DNA of 36,485 nucleotides, from contig CAZIUL010000040.1 of assembly GCA_964542475.1 (NCBI GenBank), positions 1-36,485 on the forward strand, in the 5' to 3' direction. The notes below the pieces were generated by a model. The model was not told the origin of the DNA and searched no databases. It saw only the letters and a list, made by a program, of their open reading frames with translations. The stretch is from CAZIUL01 sp964542475 (GTDB lineage Bacteria; Planctomycetota; B15-G4; CAYZWU01). The position numbers and the translations under genes are program-made. The stretch's first letter is position 1, and each line of letters opens with the position of its first letter. This document shows, one piece after another, positions 7,925 through 16,642 of this stretch.

Positions 7925-9349
7925 CTAATTTCCCGCCAGCTTTTCGAGCTCCATGGCCATTTTATCGTCGAGACCCGGCGCCTTATCCCTGGAAAGCAGC
8001 CGTTTCACCTCGGCATGGGCCCGCTCGGCAGCGGTGAGCTTTGCCTGGGCAGCCTGCCGTCCTCCCTCGTCCCTGTCGATCGAAGGCCCCGGGAAGAACA
8101 ACTCCTCCCTGAACCATTTCCGCGTGTGATCGAGGGAAAGGAACTGCTCCTGCGCCAGGCCCTGCTTGAGTATGTCCAGGGCCATGACATTGTCGCGCCG
8201 GGCAACCCCTTTGATCAGCCTGTGAGCCATACCGCACGCCTCGTTCTGAAGAAGAAGGTTCTCAAGGCTCTGGCAGCTTTCAAAATCCAGCATGCCGGGT
8301 CCTGACACCACGTTTATCCCGGCAAGTGCTGCGAGCATGGCTCCGATCCCTCCCTCCATGCCTGCCTGCCAGTCCGGAAGCTTGGAATCCGAAAGCCCCA
8401 TGTAGGCGTGCGTGGGAAGGTTCATCATCTTCCCGATCTGTGAATAGGTCACATCGATCATCATCGTTTCGATCGCGCCCATGGGTGTTGTGCCCTTGCG
8501 GAGATCGAACCCGGAAGGCGATCCGCCATAGATGATCGGCGCGCCTGAAGCGGCAAGCTGGTGTATCACCACCCCGGACAGGTTCTCCGCCGTGTGCTGT
8601 ACCACCGCGCCGAGAAGGGTCGCTGGAGCTGTGGCGCCGGTGAGCGGCATGGAAACAAGTTCGGCAGGCACTCCCCTTTTCGCGCATTCCACGAGGCACT
8701 GGCATGTAAGCTCGCTCCACTTGAGCGGAGGGGAGGGACAGCAGTCGAATATCGCAAGCGGTTTTTCACGCAACCGATCTCCCCCGCCCCTGACGCATAC
8801 AAGCATCTCGTACATCGCATCGTACGACTCCCTGCCGAACGTACCCGTGATGACCGGTTTTCTGCAGCTCCTCAGTGCAAGCTGAAGCCTCTGACGGTCC
8901 GCAATCTCGTGTGGAACGTCCTTTGGAATCACGCAGGTGGACTGCATTGCCATGTATTCGAGAGCATCGGCCAGGCGCGCGAAATCCACGCAGTCATCGC
9001 TTGTGGGCTCCCGCACCTCCGCTTTGTCAAAGTCGTACACCTTGATCGCGGCCGAGCCCGGGTCGAAAGCGACATCGTCTCCGCCCAGCCTGAGAGCGTT
9101 CTCCCCGTCACGGTCGAACAGCGTGATCTCGGAAGGAGCTGATTCAAGCGCTTTCTCGACGAGGTCGGGGGGGATCAGGATCCTGCCCTCCGCGTCGGCT
9201 TTTGCGCCAGAACCGGCCAGCATCTCCCTTGCGGGCTCGTACTCCACAAAAACGCCGATCCGGCCGAGAACATCGATGGCTTCGGCCTTTACCGCGCGAG
9301 CGGTTTCATCGTCTATCAGCCGCAAGCAAGGCCTCATTGCTCCTGTCAT
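7925..9349 (-). CDS. MttB-family corrinoid-dependent methyltransferase (non-pyrrolysine)
   Basis: A 474-aa member of the trimethylamine methyltransferase (MttB) superfamily, which moves a methyl group from a methylated amine to the cobalt of a corrinoid protein. Family features include the N-terminal RLIDDETARAVKAEAIDVLGRIGV region and the central barrel with IIYGGSPSGFDLRKG and NLPTHAYMGLSDSK. The frame is open throughout with no in-frame amber codon, so this is the non-pyrrolysine branch, whose characterised members use glycine betaine, proline betaine or carnitine. The true substrate is unknown. The start has AAGGAGA about 7 bp upstream. Upstream on the same strand are a homocysteine methyltransferase-family protein and the corrinoid protein, completing a likely methyl-transfer set. 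Confidence 0.88.
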   Translation of the reverse strand: MTGAMRPCLRLIDDETARAVKAEAIDVLGRIGVFVEYEPAREMLAGSGAKADAEGRILIPPDLVEKALESAPSEITLFDRDGENALRLGGDDVAFDPGSAAIKVYDFDKAEVREPTSDDCVDFARLADALEYMAMQSTCVIPKDVPHEIADRQRLQLALRSCRKPVITGTFGRESYDAMYEMLVCVRGGGDRLREKPLAIFDCCPSPPLKWSELTCQCLVECAKRGVPAELVSMPLTGATAPATLLGAVVQHTAENLSGVVIHQLAASGAPIIYGGSPSGFDLRKGTTPMGAIETMMIDVTYSQIGKMMNLPTHAYMGLSDSKLPDWQAGMEGGIGAMLAALAGINVVSGPGMLDFESCQSLENLLLQNEACGMAHRLIKGVARRDNVMALDILKQGLAQEQFLSLDHTRKWFREELFFPGPSIDRDEGGRQAAQAKLTAAERAHAEVKRLLSRDKAPGLDDKMAMELEKLAGN

Positions 9350-9402
9350 CTCGTCTCCTTCAAGGAATCATGAGCCACACGAGGATTGTGTTGTTCGGTG
9401 CG

Positions 9403-10299
9403 CTACAGTTTTACTTCCTTCAACTTCCCATGAAGCGAAGAAATAAACCTGCTGTCGGTTCCACAGCAACCGCCAACAGCACGCGCTCCTGTACGCGCCA
9501 TTGCGACAAGGTCCGATGCATAATCATCCGGAAGCTGTTTGTACTCGGCCTTGCCGGCCTTTAAAACCGGAAGCCCGGCGTTCGGCTTGGTAACCACAGG
9601 CGCCCCGCTGCAGGAAATCACCATTGACTCGGTCATCTCCTTCATCTCGTTGCTCCCGAGGGAGCAGTTGGCACCCACCATGTCAGCACCCTTCTGCACC
9701 AATGTCCAGACGGCGTCATCCGGCTTGTTCCCCATCGCGCTGAAAAAACCTCGCTTCTTCTTCTCGAACACCATGCAAACGGAGACCGGCAGGCCTGGGG
9801 CGCCTTTTCTCACTCCTGCCAGGGCTATCAACGCCTCCTCGAGATCCATCATTGTCTCGATGCTGATATAGTCGACCCCGCCTTTTGCGAGCTGCTTTGC
9901 CTGTGCGCAAAATCCATCTTCGAGCACAATGGGCTCTGCATCTCCGACCGGTGAAAGGAAAAGACCGGAAGGGCCGATGTTGCCGGCCACTATACGGTCA
10001 TCGCCTGCAGCCTCGCGAGCTATGCGCGCCGCAGCAAGGTTGATCTCGTCATGCTTCTCCGACAGGCCGTGGCTTTCGAGCCGGAACCTGTTTCCCCCGA
10101 AACTGTTGGTCTGGATCACATCGGATCCCGCTTCAATGAAGCCGGCGTGCACCTTTTTCACCTTTTCAGGATGATCGAGGTTCCACAGCTCGCCGGGAGA
10201 TCCGGTATCGAGTCCGAGTTTCATCAGTGAAGTGCCCATGCCCCCGTCGAGCAGGACCACGCGTTGTTCGATCAGTTCCATGATGTTATTTCTGGTCAT
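9403..10299 (-). CDS. Homocysteine S-methyltransferase family protein (MetH N-terminal-like)
   Basis: A stand-alone 298-aa homocysteine S-methyltransferase domain, as at the N-terminus of cobalamin-dependent methionine synthase or in BHMT/MmuM. It opens with VVLLDGGMGTSLMKLG, contains DVIQTNSFGGNR, and has the zinc-binding cysteines at Cys212 (GANCSLGS) and Cys278-Cys279 (GGCCGT). The ATG overlaps the stop of the corrinoid-protein gene (ATGA), with GGAGG close upstream, so the two are translationally coupled. In this setting it probably takes the methyl group from the methylated corrinoid protein to homocysteine or another thiol. The acceptor is inferred. No separate tetrahydrofolate methyltransferase (MtgA-like) gene was seen nearby. 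Confidence 0.87.
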   Translation of the reverse strand: MTRNNIMELIEQRVVLLDGGMGTSLMKLGLDTGSPGELWNLDHPEKVKKVHAGFIEAGSDVIQTNSFGGNRFRLESHGLSEKHDEINLAAARIAREAAGDDRIVAGNIGPSGLFLSPVGDAEPIVLEDGFCAQAKQLAKGGVDYISIETMMDLEEALIALAGVRKGAPGLPVSVCMVFEKKKRGFFSAMGNKPDDAVWTLVQKGADMVGANCSLGSNEMKEMTESMVISCSGAPVVTKPNAGLPVLKAGKAEYKQLPDDYASDLVAMARTGARAVGGCCGTDSRFISSLHGKLKEVKL

Positions 10300-10949
10300 C
10301 TGGCCTCCACAATCTTCTTTGCCTCATCCAGGGCCTCGACAGCGTTAGCGCCGTACCCGTCCGCACCTATTTCTTTCGCGTAGCTCCGGTTCACCGGCGC
10401 ACCGCCCACAAGAACAGCAATCCGGCCCTTGAGCCCCTCCTGGCCGAGCATTTGAATGATCTTTTCCTGACCGGTCATGGTCGTGGTGAGGAGGGCTGAC
10501 AGGCAGATGATGTCGGCGGACTCCTCCCGGGCCTTTTCAACAAACCGTTCAAGGGGTACGTCCTTCCCGAGATCGAACACCTCGAAGCCGTTGGCCTCCA
10601 GGAAAGTAGCCACAAGTGTCTTTCCGATGTCGTGAATGTCGCCCTTGACGGTTCCGATAACAACGGTCCCAGCGGATTTCTTGCCCTGGTTGCGTGCTTC
10701 GAGTTCGGGTTGAATCAGGTCCATTGCCGCTTTCATTGCATCAGCGCCCTGCACAAGCTCGGGCAGAAAATACTCACCGGCCTCCCAAAGATCCCCCACC
10801 TCCCTGACACCAGCGCCAAAGCCCTGCTCGATACACTCGAGAAGGTCCATCTTCTCATCGATGGCAGCCTTTGCGAGCTCGCGTGCCTGATCCTTGCGGC
10901 CTTTGATCACGGCTTCTCTCTGGGCCTGGTATTGTTCATCCGCGGTCAT
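10296..10949 (-). CDS. Corrinoid (B12-binding) methyl-carrier protein, MttC/MtbC-like
   Basis: A 217-aa two-domain protein: an N-terminal helical cap (LLECIEQGFGAGVREVGDLWEAGEYFLPEL) and a C-terminal B12-binding Rossmann domain with the DxHxxG motif GDIHDIG (His106 is the expected lower cobalt ligand) and a later VLVGGAPVNRSYAKEIGADGY segment. It carries the methyl group between the MttB-family enzyme and an acceptor methyltransferase. The longer open frame begins at 10985, but ATG 10949 has GAGGGATGG about 6 bp upstream and matches the usual family N-terminus, so it is preferred. It is first in a run with the homocysteine methyltransferase, MttB, glyS and adk. Confidence 0.9.
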   Translation of the reverse strand: MTADEQYQAQREAVIKGRKDQARELAKAAIDEKMDLLECIEQGFGAGVREVGDLWEAGEYFLPELVQGADAMKAAMDLIQPELEARNQGKKSAGTVVIGTVKGDIHDIGKTLVATFLEANGFEVFDLGKDVPLERFVEKAREESADIICLSALLTTTMTGQEKIIQMLGQEGLKGRIAVLVGGAPVNRSYAKEIGADGYGANAVEALDEAKKIVEAR

Positions 10950-11000
10950 CACGCCATCCCTCAAAAAAAGCAATATCAGTTTCACGTTTACCAGCCGCTA

Positions 11001-11027
11001 ATATTATCAACGACCGGAATTTTGCAA
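11001..11027 (-). promoter_or_regulatory. Candidate promoter for the corrinoid methyl-transfer operon
   Basis: On the minus strand, TTGCAA (11022-11027) is followed after 15 bp by TAATAT (11001-11006), preceded by TG, giving an extended -10 form (TGATAATAT). It lies about 50 bp upstream of the corrinoid-protein start. The spacing is short, so confidence rests on the extended -10. Confidence 0.35.
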
Positions 11028-11105
11028 GGATAACAACCATCATCAGAAGTTCAATAAAAAATAAGCGCAGAAAGGTAAGTTGGCTTTCGGCCGGGAGCTC
11101 GGGGA

Positions 11106-12242
11106 TCAGCGGGGCCTATCCGCATCAACAGCCTGCAGCCTCTCATTTACAAAAACACAATCCTCCAGCAGGCATTCCATCGGGGTCTCCTCCGCGATGA
11201 ACCGGTCTTTCCATCCGGGAGAAAGCCTGTCCAGCAGGAACGCCAGGATCATTCCGGTGAGAGAAAACCACTCCCTGCAACAGAGCGTATCTTCATACCT
11301 GAAGCAGGTCAGGGCTGAAACGAGGCGTGCCTGTTTTTGAAGAGCGGCTTCTCCATAGCCTTCGAACGCCACGGTGCTCGCCCCTGCGGCGGCGACAGGC
11401 TTCCTGCTTGCCATTTCCTCATCCCGGGCGATTTCCAGCGCCCGTATCCCGGTGTACAGCGCTGCCCCGCACCGGTCTTCCATTGCTTGTTCTGCAGCTG
11501 TGCTTCGGAACAAAGCTCGTGTTCTGCGCGCCTTCCTGACCACCAGGAAGCAAGTCACCGCTCGCCTGCACGCCGTTTCATCCCGGCTTTCCAAAGCCTC
11601 GAGAAGAAAGGCTGCCTCCGACCGCCTGAACTCAGGCCGGCGCGTGCAGTACACCTGAGAAATAGCCTGTCCGCGGGCAATATCATGCAGCTCAAAGGAT
11701 CTTTTGAACAGTGTGTCCATGAGACAAAAACAAGATGCCTCGAAAAACTCTGAAACGGATTCCTCGACGGATAACACACGACCGGCCTTCCCGCGTCCGG
11801 AGCGATCGAACGAAAGAGCTGCTGTGGCGCGCCCTCTGAACTTTGCGGCCTCCCCCAACACCAGCCCCGCTGGAAAGAGGCCGCAAAACACCGGCTTGTC
11901 GAGAATCTGCTGGTCAGCGAACTCCATGCCCGGCGGGACATCATCATGGTTGATGAGGAGCCCCCTTCCTGAGCCGAGTTCAACTGCGACAGGCATCTTT
12001 TCAGCGGTCCAACCCGGCCATATCCTGCTGCCGACCCTTTCCGACAGGCGGAAAAACTCGGCTGCAACCGCGAGCGCGGTTATGGCTTCAGGATCCACGA
12101 CCTTCTTACCTGCACCCGCTTTGATGAGCACATCAACGGGAAGAGCTTCAGGCCCGCCTGCTGGAAGCGGGATGAGCCGCCTAGTCGAGCACGCCGCGCA
12201 CAAGAGCAACAAAAACACGGACATTAACACGGATTTAAGCAT
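11106..12242 (-). CDS. Putative lipoprotein of unknown function
   Basis: A 378-aa protein with a lipoprotein-type signal (hydrophobic SVFLLLLCAAC, Cys at residue 18, then STRR). The body is soluble and contains several Cys residues (for example CFCLMD, CRRAVTCF, CCREWF), but I recognise no domain or catalytic motif. The ATG at 12242 has a GGAG about 10 bp upstream; a second Met (residue 7) could also serve. It is separated from the corrinoid operon downstream by about 156 bp with its own candidate promoter, so it is probably a separate unit. Its upstream leader overlaps a short 9-bp-periodic repeat at 12259-12289. Confidence 0.6.
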   Translation of the reverse strand: MLKSVLMSVFLLLLCAACSTRRLIPLPAGGPEALPVDVLIKAGAGKKVVDPEAITALAVAAEFFRLSERVGSRIWPGWTAEKMPVAVELGSGRGLLINHDDVPPGMEFADQQILDKPVFCGLFPAGLVLGEAAKFRGRATAALSFDRSGRGKAGRVLSVEESVSEFFEASCFCLMDTLFKRSFELHDIARGQAISQVYCTRRPEFRRSEAAFLLEALESRDETACRRAVTCFLVVRKARRTRALFRSTAAEQAMEDRCGAALYTGIRALEIARDEEMASRKPVAAAGASTVAFEGYGEAALQKQARLVSALTCFRYEDTLCCREWFSLTGMILAFLLDRLSPGWKDRFIAEETPMECLLEDCVFVNERLQAVDADRPR

Positions 12243-12258
12243 CTATTTGTCTCCGCTT

Positions 12259-12289
12259 CTTGTCGGACCTGTCCGGTTTGTCCTACAAG
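12259..12289. repeat. Short 9-bp-periodic repeat, copy 1
   Basis: Three and a half units of about 9 bp of the form TTGTCGGAC / CTGTCCGGT / TTGTCCTAC. Including the two bases before it, 17 nt (12257-12273) are identical on the opposite strand to part of a repeat inside the coding region at 34292-34333. It lies in the leader of the lipoprotein gene at 11106-12242. Confidence 0.55.
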
Positions 12290-12372
12290 AACTCTGAATT
12301 TCATCTCCCGGGCGCAGACAAGGCCCGCCCAACACAAAGGGATGTGGCCCCGACTCAACCGGATTATAAGCG

Positions 12373-12432
12373 TTGCAAGCACGGGCACGAAACTATAATA
12401 TCGCTATAAAACATGTAGCCGGCAATTGCCGG
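12373..12432 (+). promoter_or_regulatory. Candidate nadE promoter followed by a 14-bp palindrome
   Basis: A perfect -10 TATAAT (12394-12399) has a weak TTGCAA -35 15 bp upstream (12373-12378). A perfect palindrome CCGGCAATTGCCGG follows at 12419-12432, about 13 bp after the predicted transcription start. It is in operator position, but no regulator is known from the sequence. The rest of 12290-12372 shows nothing recognisable. Confidence 0.4.
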
Positions 12433-12494
12433 GTGACGCAACACATCAACTCAATGGTGAGGACAAGCCGATCGACCGGATAACCGACAATAAA

Positions 12495-13259
12495 ATGGCC
12501 CTGGACCATCTTTGCGCTTTTGTGGAAAGAAACACAAAAAAGGCGGGGTTCGAAAGAGCTGTTCTCGGGCTTTCAGGCGGGGTGGATTCGAGCCTTTCAT
12601 GCGCGATCACGGCCGCGGCGCTGGGCCCCCGCAACGTACTTGCCTGTCTGATGCCGTACAAGAGCTCTCACCCTGATTCCGTGCGTCACGCCGAAATGCT
12701 GACGGACCAGCTAGGAGTGGAGCGCGTTCTGCACGACATCTCCGCATCGGTGGACGCGTACTTCGATCGTTTTCCCGGCGCTGACCGGAACCGCCGCGGA
12801 AACAAGATGGCTCGCGAAAGGATGTCCGTGCTCTACGACCAGTCTGCAGCCTTCGAGGGGCTTGTTATCGGAACATCCAACCGCACCGAGATCATGCTCG
12901 GGTACGGCACGCTTCACGGGGACACGGCGTGTGCGATAAACCCGCTTGGAGGGCTCTACAAGACGCATGTCTTCGAGCTGGCAAGAGCTGCCGGAGTACC
13001 GGAAGAGATAGTGTCCAAGCCCCCCACGGCTGATCTGTGGAACGGGCAAACCGACGAAGGGGAGCTTGGATTCGCGTACCGCGACGTGGACCGCCTTCTC
13101 TTCCATATGATTGAAAAGGGCGAGCCCGACAGTGTGCTCGTTGAGTTCGGGTTCGGCCGGACCTTCATCGAAAAGGTCAGGGGCATGGTGGCTCGTTTCG
13201 ATTTCAAGCGCAGACCCCCTTTGACGGCGGAGCTGCCGCCCGAGCTGTTCGAGGGCTGA
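12495..13259 (+). CDS. nadE: NH3-dependent NAD+ synthetase
   Basis: Amidates deamido-NAD to NAD using ATP and ammonia. The ATP-pyrophosphatase P-loop is LGLSGGVDSS. Later motifs are VIGTSNRTEIMLGYGTLHGD, CAINPLGGLYKTHVFELA, and KPPTADLWNGQTDEGELGF, all typical of NadE. There is no glutaminase domain, so free ammonia is expected as the nitrogen donor. The open frame extends back to a TTG at 12426, which lies inside a palindrome and lacks a ribosome binding site. ATG 12495 also lacks a strong one but gives the usual distance to the P-loop, so the start is uncertain. Confidence 0.93.
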   Translation: MALDHLCAFVERNTKKAGFERAVLGLSGGVDSSLSCAITAAALGPRNVLACLMPYKSSHPDSVRHAEMLTDQLGVERVLHDISASVDAYFDRFPGADRNRRGNKMARERMSVLYDQSAAFEGLVIGTSNRTEIMLGYGTLHGDTACAINPLGGLYKTHVFELARAAGVPEEIVSKPPTADLWNGQTDEGELGFAYRDVDRLLFHMIEKGEPDSVLVEFGFGRTFIEKVRGMVARFDFKRRPPLTAELPPELFEG

Positions 13260-13323
13260 GAACCGTAGTCGCATGTTCCGGCCGTGATCAAGGCAGGCGG
13301 CCGGCGCGGAAAAAATCGTTCGG

Positions 13324-14955
13324 TTGACTCAAGTGAACCAAGCAGATAATCATGGAACAGACAACCCGCGAGACATCCATTGTCCGCGGCCTGGTCGTTC
13401 AACGGCTGACCTGGTTTTGGGCCTGCTCGTTGCAGCCGTATCCCTGCTCTTCCACCTGACCTACTTCAGGCACGGTGTTCAGAACCTCGTGGACCTGGGG
13501 GTCGTCTGCGGTGACGCCGAAAGGATACTCGACGGAGAAGTCCCGGGCAGGGACTTCATGGAATCGTACGGCCCGGCCCGTTTCTACATAACAGCCCTAG
13601 CGTTTTTTGTGGCGGGCAAAAGCCTTCTCACGTTCAGTGCCGTGTGCGTGCTGTTCCTTTCCATCAAGGATGCCATGGTATTCCTTGCGGCGCGCTTCCT
13701 CCTGTCGAGGCGCTGGGCGCTCTATGTCGCCGCGCTTTCGATAATGGTTCACGGCCCGATCCACAAGGTGTTCCTGGCTTTTTCAGCACTCCTGGTAATC
13801 TTGGCCGCGTTCCGATTTGCAAAAAAACCGGGCATCGGTGAAGCGGCTCTGCTGGGCGCTGCCGCTGCCGTGGCAGGGCTTTTCAGGTACGATGTCGGGG
13901 CCGCGGGCATTGTCATTGGCCTGCTTCTCCTTTGCGTTGCCCGCGGGCACGATACCAGGATTGTTACGCTCCTCAAAAAACCGGGGGCTTTCTTTCTGGG
14001 TATCACAGCGGTTGCATTTCCGGTGTGTGCCATGTACGCGCTTTCCGGGGTTTCCGCACCCGCCTTTGTGGACCATCACCTGAAAAGGGTGTATTGCCTG
14101 GAACAAGCGAACGCGGGCAGCCCGAGTGCGTTCGACCTGCCTTTCTCTGGAGAGCCTTTCGAGTACCTGTTCGGGTACCTACTCGTGTTCTACGCCGCTG
14201 TCGTGCTGTCTTGTGCCGCATCGGCTCTACTCCTGTGGCGATCAAAGAGCAGGGACAGGCCGCGCGCGATCACGCTCTTGGTTCTTGTGTTGATGTGTGT
14301 GCTTCTCTACAACCAGGTCAGACTTGGCGTAAAATTCACACGCATGAGCCAGATCTCCCCCCCGTTTTTCATGCTCACAGGGTTCCTTCTCCAGGGCCTG
14401 CACGGCCGCTTGTCCTCATTGGACAGCACTCGTTTTATCCGCGGGCTGAAAGCAGCCTGTCCCGCCGCCGCAATCGTCTTTTTCGCGTTTCTCGGGGGTT
14501 ACATCTGGTCTTACGAGGGGTGTTACTCGCAGGATTCCTTTGCGGTTCTCAGGCTTCCAAAACACTATGTGGACAAACCAACGGCCCGATGTTTCTTCAA
14601 GAGGATGAAAGGGCTCGAAATCGAAGAGGTGATCGACTACATACAGACGCACGTGCCTGAAAACGAACCGATCTTCACAGGGCCTTCCTGTCCTCTTTTC
14701 CACTTCCTTGCCGACCGGCGCAACCCGACCCCCTTCACGGATTTCACTTTTTACTACTTCAACAAAAAAAACCAGGAGCTTGTGATCGAATCGCTCGAAA
14801 AGGAAGGCGTTAACATTATCGTGCACTGGCGGCGGGAGCTGACGGGTTTTTACTTCGAAAACTGCGCCCAGACGCTCACGAGTTACCTGAAAACGAATTT
14901 CGTTCCCTTGAAAAGCCAAATCGGCCGTTTTGTGATCTTAGAACGCTCGAAATGA
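13324..14955 (+). CDS. Polytopic membrane protein, GT-C-like glycosyltransferase
   Basis: A 543-aa protein with about ten to twelve hydrophobic segments between residues 30 and 400, then a ~140-residue soluble tail. The first loop after TM1 carries acidic residues (DLGVVCGDAERILDGEVPGRDF, then ESYGP), resembling the acidic first loop of GT-C/PMT-type enzymes that use lipid-linked sugars. The tail contains CPLFHFLADRRNPTPFTDF, similar in style to the C-terminal regions of such proteins. The donor and acceptor are unknown. The start is TTG 13324; no strong Shine-Dalgarno is visible. The sulfatase-fold lipoprotein gene follows directly, which suggests a joint role in modifying an envelope glycan or lipid. 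Confidence 0.6.
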   Translation: MTQVNQADNHGTDNPRDIHCPRPGRSTADLVLGLLVAAVSLLFHLTYFRHGVQNLVDLGVVCGDAERILDGEVPGRDFMESYGPARFYITALAFFVAGKSLLTFSAVCVLFLSIKDAMVFLAARFLLSRRWALYVAALSIMVHGPIHKVFLAFSALLVILAAFRFAKKPGIGEAALLGAAAAVAGLFRYDVGAAGIVIGLLLLCVARGHDTRIVTLLKKPGAFFLGITAVAFPVCAMYALSGVSAPAFVDHHLKRVYCLEQANAGSPSAFDLPFSGEPFEYLFGYLLVFYAAVVLSCAASALLLWRSKSRDRPRAITLLVLVLMCVLLYNQVRLGVKFTRMSQISPPFFMLTGFLLQGLHGRLSSLDSTRFIRGLKAACPAAAIVFFAFLGGYIWSYEGCYSQDSFAVLRLPKHYVDKPTARCFFKRMKGLEIEEVIDYIQTHVPENEPIFTGPSCPLFHFLADRRNPTPFTDFTFYYFNKKNQELVIESLEKEGVNIIVHWRRELTGFYFENCAQTLTSYLKTNFVPLKSQIGRFVILERSK

Positions 14956-15036
14956 CTCTGTTTTTGACATCCGGTCATCGATCGGATATTCATGGCCTTG
15001 AACGATGTCGATTGTTTCGAAAAGCCGGGACTGTTC

Positions 15037-16584
15037 ATGAAGCTTCACCGAGAAACAGTGTTCCTCTGCCTTGCAGCGGCGTTATTGAGCGCTACGTTTT
15101 CATGCTCCCCTGCAAACCCTCTCAAGAACAAGAACGTCATCATCGTTCTGGTGGACACGCTGAGGCGCGACCATGTCGGAGCGTATGCCGCTGAAAAAAA
15201 CAGGAAACTAACAGCATGCATGGATGAGCTGACAGTGAAAGGGTTTTCGTTCAGCCGCGCGCTTGCTCCATCATCGTGGACCAAGCCGTCAGTGGCTTCC
15301 CTGATGACAGGGCTTTACCCCGGCAGGCACGGGGCGATTGGAAACCTCAAAACCTATTGGAACCTGGCTCTCCTCGACCATGCTCATGAAACCTTTGCAG
15401 AGCGCATGAAGTCCGAGGGGTACCAAACCGCGGCTTTCATCACAAACCCGCACATCGTTCCATTTTTCCAGTTCCACCAGGGGTTCGACGAGTTCATCCA
15501 GCCTGCAGGGGATGCCCGTGAGCTTCTCGATAAGGCAGCGGGGTGGATCGAAAACAGGAAGAGCGGGGACAGCTTTTTTCTCTACCTTCACATCTTCGAT
15601 CCTCATGACCCTTACTTTCCGCCCGAGGAGTACAGAAAAAGGCACGCTATTGAAACACCTGTGACAAAAGCGCCGTATGCACGGGTTGGGCGGCCGGACG
15701 GAATTCGCGCCTGGATCGAGCAGTTCGACGCATGGAGCCTGTGTCCGGACAAAAGCGGCTTCGAGTTCGAGTTCGATTACGAGAAGTATGCGGCTACCCT
15801 GGATGATGAGCTGGCTGAAATGGGGCCGGACAAGGTCCGGTCGATGCTCTTTCTCGATTTCAACGGACGCGATGACCCGGCGCTGGCCAACAGGATCGAG
15901 TACCTGACCTCCCTGTACCGCGGCGATGTGGACTACACGGACGACTCGATCGGGGCCTTCATCGCCGAGCTCGAAAAAAACGGAGTGCTCGACGACTCGA
16001 TCGTTGTTTTGACATCGGACCACGGGGAATCGTTCCTGGAGAGGGGCTGCTGGGGCCACGGTTTCGACGTGCATTCGGAAGAGGTGGACATCCCTCTCAT
16101 CTTTCGCGTTCCAGGGCGTGACGGACCTATTGCCGGAGCTTACAACAACCCGGTCAGCCTCGTTGATGTCTTTCCTACCGTGCTCGACATGCTCGGCATG
16201 CCCTGTCCCCAAGACCTGGACGGATGCACACTCTGGCCGATTATCAACGCATCAGGCTTATCCGAAAGAAGCGAACGTCCGGTTTTTTCCGAGCTGATCC
16301 TCGAAGAAGGAGACTATGTCACAGCACTGTTTTCCAGCGGGAGCAAGCTCATCCGCACCGATCTTCCGGAGCATCCTGTCAAGTGGGTATATTTCGATGT
16401 GGAAAAAGACCCGCTGGAAAAACTCGGCATGTCCATCGATGAGGGGGGACAAGCCGCGAGCGCACTCAAAATAGCGATCGAAGAGCTGATAAAAAACCGT
16501 ACCCTGCATCTCTTCGGAACCGGCCCGGAAAAAGAGATCAGCGATGAAATGCTGAAGCAGATGAAACAGTTCGGGTATCTGTAG
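15037..16584 (+). CDS. Sulfatase-fold lipoprotein with Thr at the nucleophile position
   Basis: Alkaline-phosphatase/sulfatase superfamily protein. It has an N-terminal lipoprotein-like signal (hydrophobic LCLAAALLSATFSC, Cys23), VLVDTLRRDH with metal ligand Asp40, SSWTKPSVASLMTG where Thr82 occupies the place of the sulfatase Cys/Ser, and a late LTSDHGESF metal motif (Asp328-His329). Without Cys or Ser it cannot form formylglycine in the usual way. Thr nucleophiles occur in the related phosphoglycerol and phosphoethanolamine transferases, so phospho-transfer or phosphodiester cleavage is as likely as sulfate hydrolysis. It ends in the LKQMKQFGYL tail typical of this group. An upstream ATG (14992) is possible, but 15037 fits the signal peptide and has GGGA upstream. 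Confidence 0.8.
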   Translation: MKLHRETVFLCLAAALLSATFSCSPANPLKNKNVIIVLVDTLRRDHVGAYAAEKNRKLTACMDELTVKGFSFSRALAPSSWTKPSVASLMTGLYPGRHGAIGNLKTYWNLALLDHAHETFAERMKSEGYQTAAFITNPHIVPFFQFHQGFDEFIQPAGDARELLDKAAGWIENRKSGDSFFLYLHIFDPHDPYFPPEEYRKRHAIETPVTKAPYARVGRPDGIRAWIEQFDAWSLCPDKSGFEFEFDYEKYAATLDDELAEMGPDKVRSMLFLDFNGRDDPALANRIEYLTSLYRGDVDYTDDSIGAFIAELEKNGVLDDSIVVLTSDHGESFLERGCWGHGFDVHSEEVDIPLIFRVPGRDGPIAGAYNNPVSLVDVFPTVLDMLGMPCPQDLDGCTLWPIINASGLSERSERPVFSELILEEGDYVTALFSSGSKLIRTDLPEHPVKWVYFDVEKDPLEKLGMSIDEGGQAASALKIAIEELIKNRTLHLFGTGPEKEISDEMLKQMKQFGYL

Positions 16585-16642
16585 GGGCAAAAGATCTTTC
16601 GCCCTCTTTTACCGAAACAGTGTGCTATTTCTCAACACACGC

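Noticed and set aside
7925..9349. Pyrrolysine-containing MttB
   Set aside because: The frame has no in-frame TAG and is the normal length without it, and no pyl genes are in the window.
10950..10985. Longer N-terminus of the corrinoid protein from 10985
   Set aside because: The added MKLILLFLRDGV has no ribosome binding site, and the downstream ATG has one and matches the family start.
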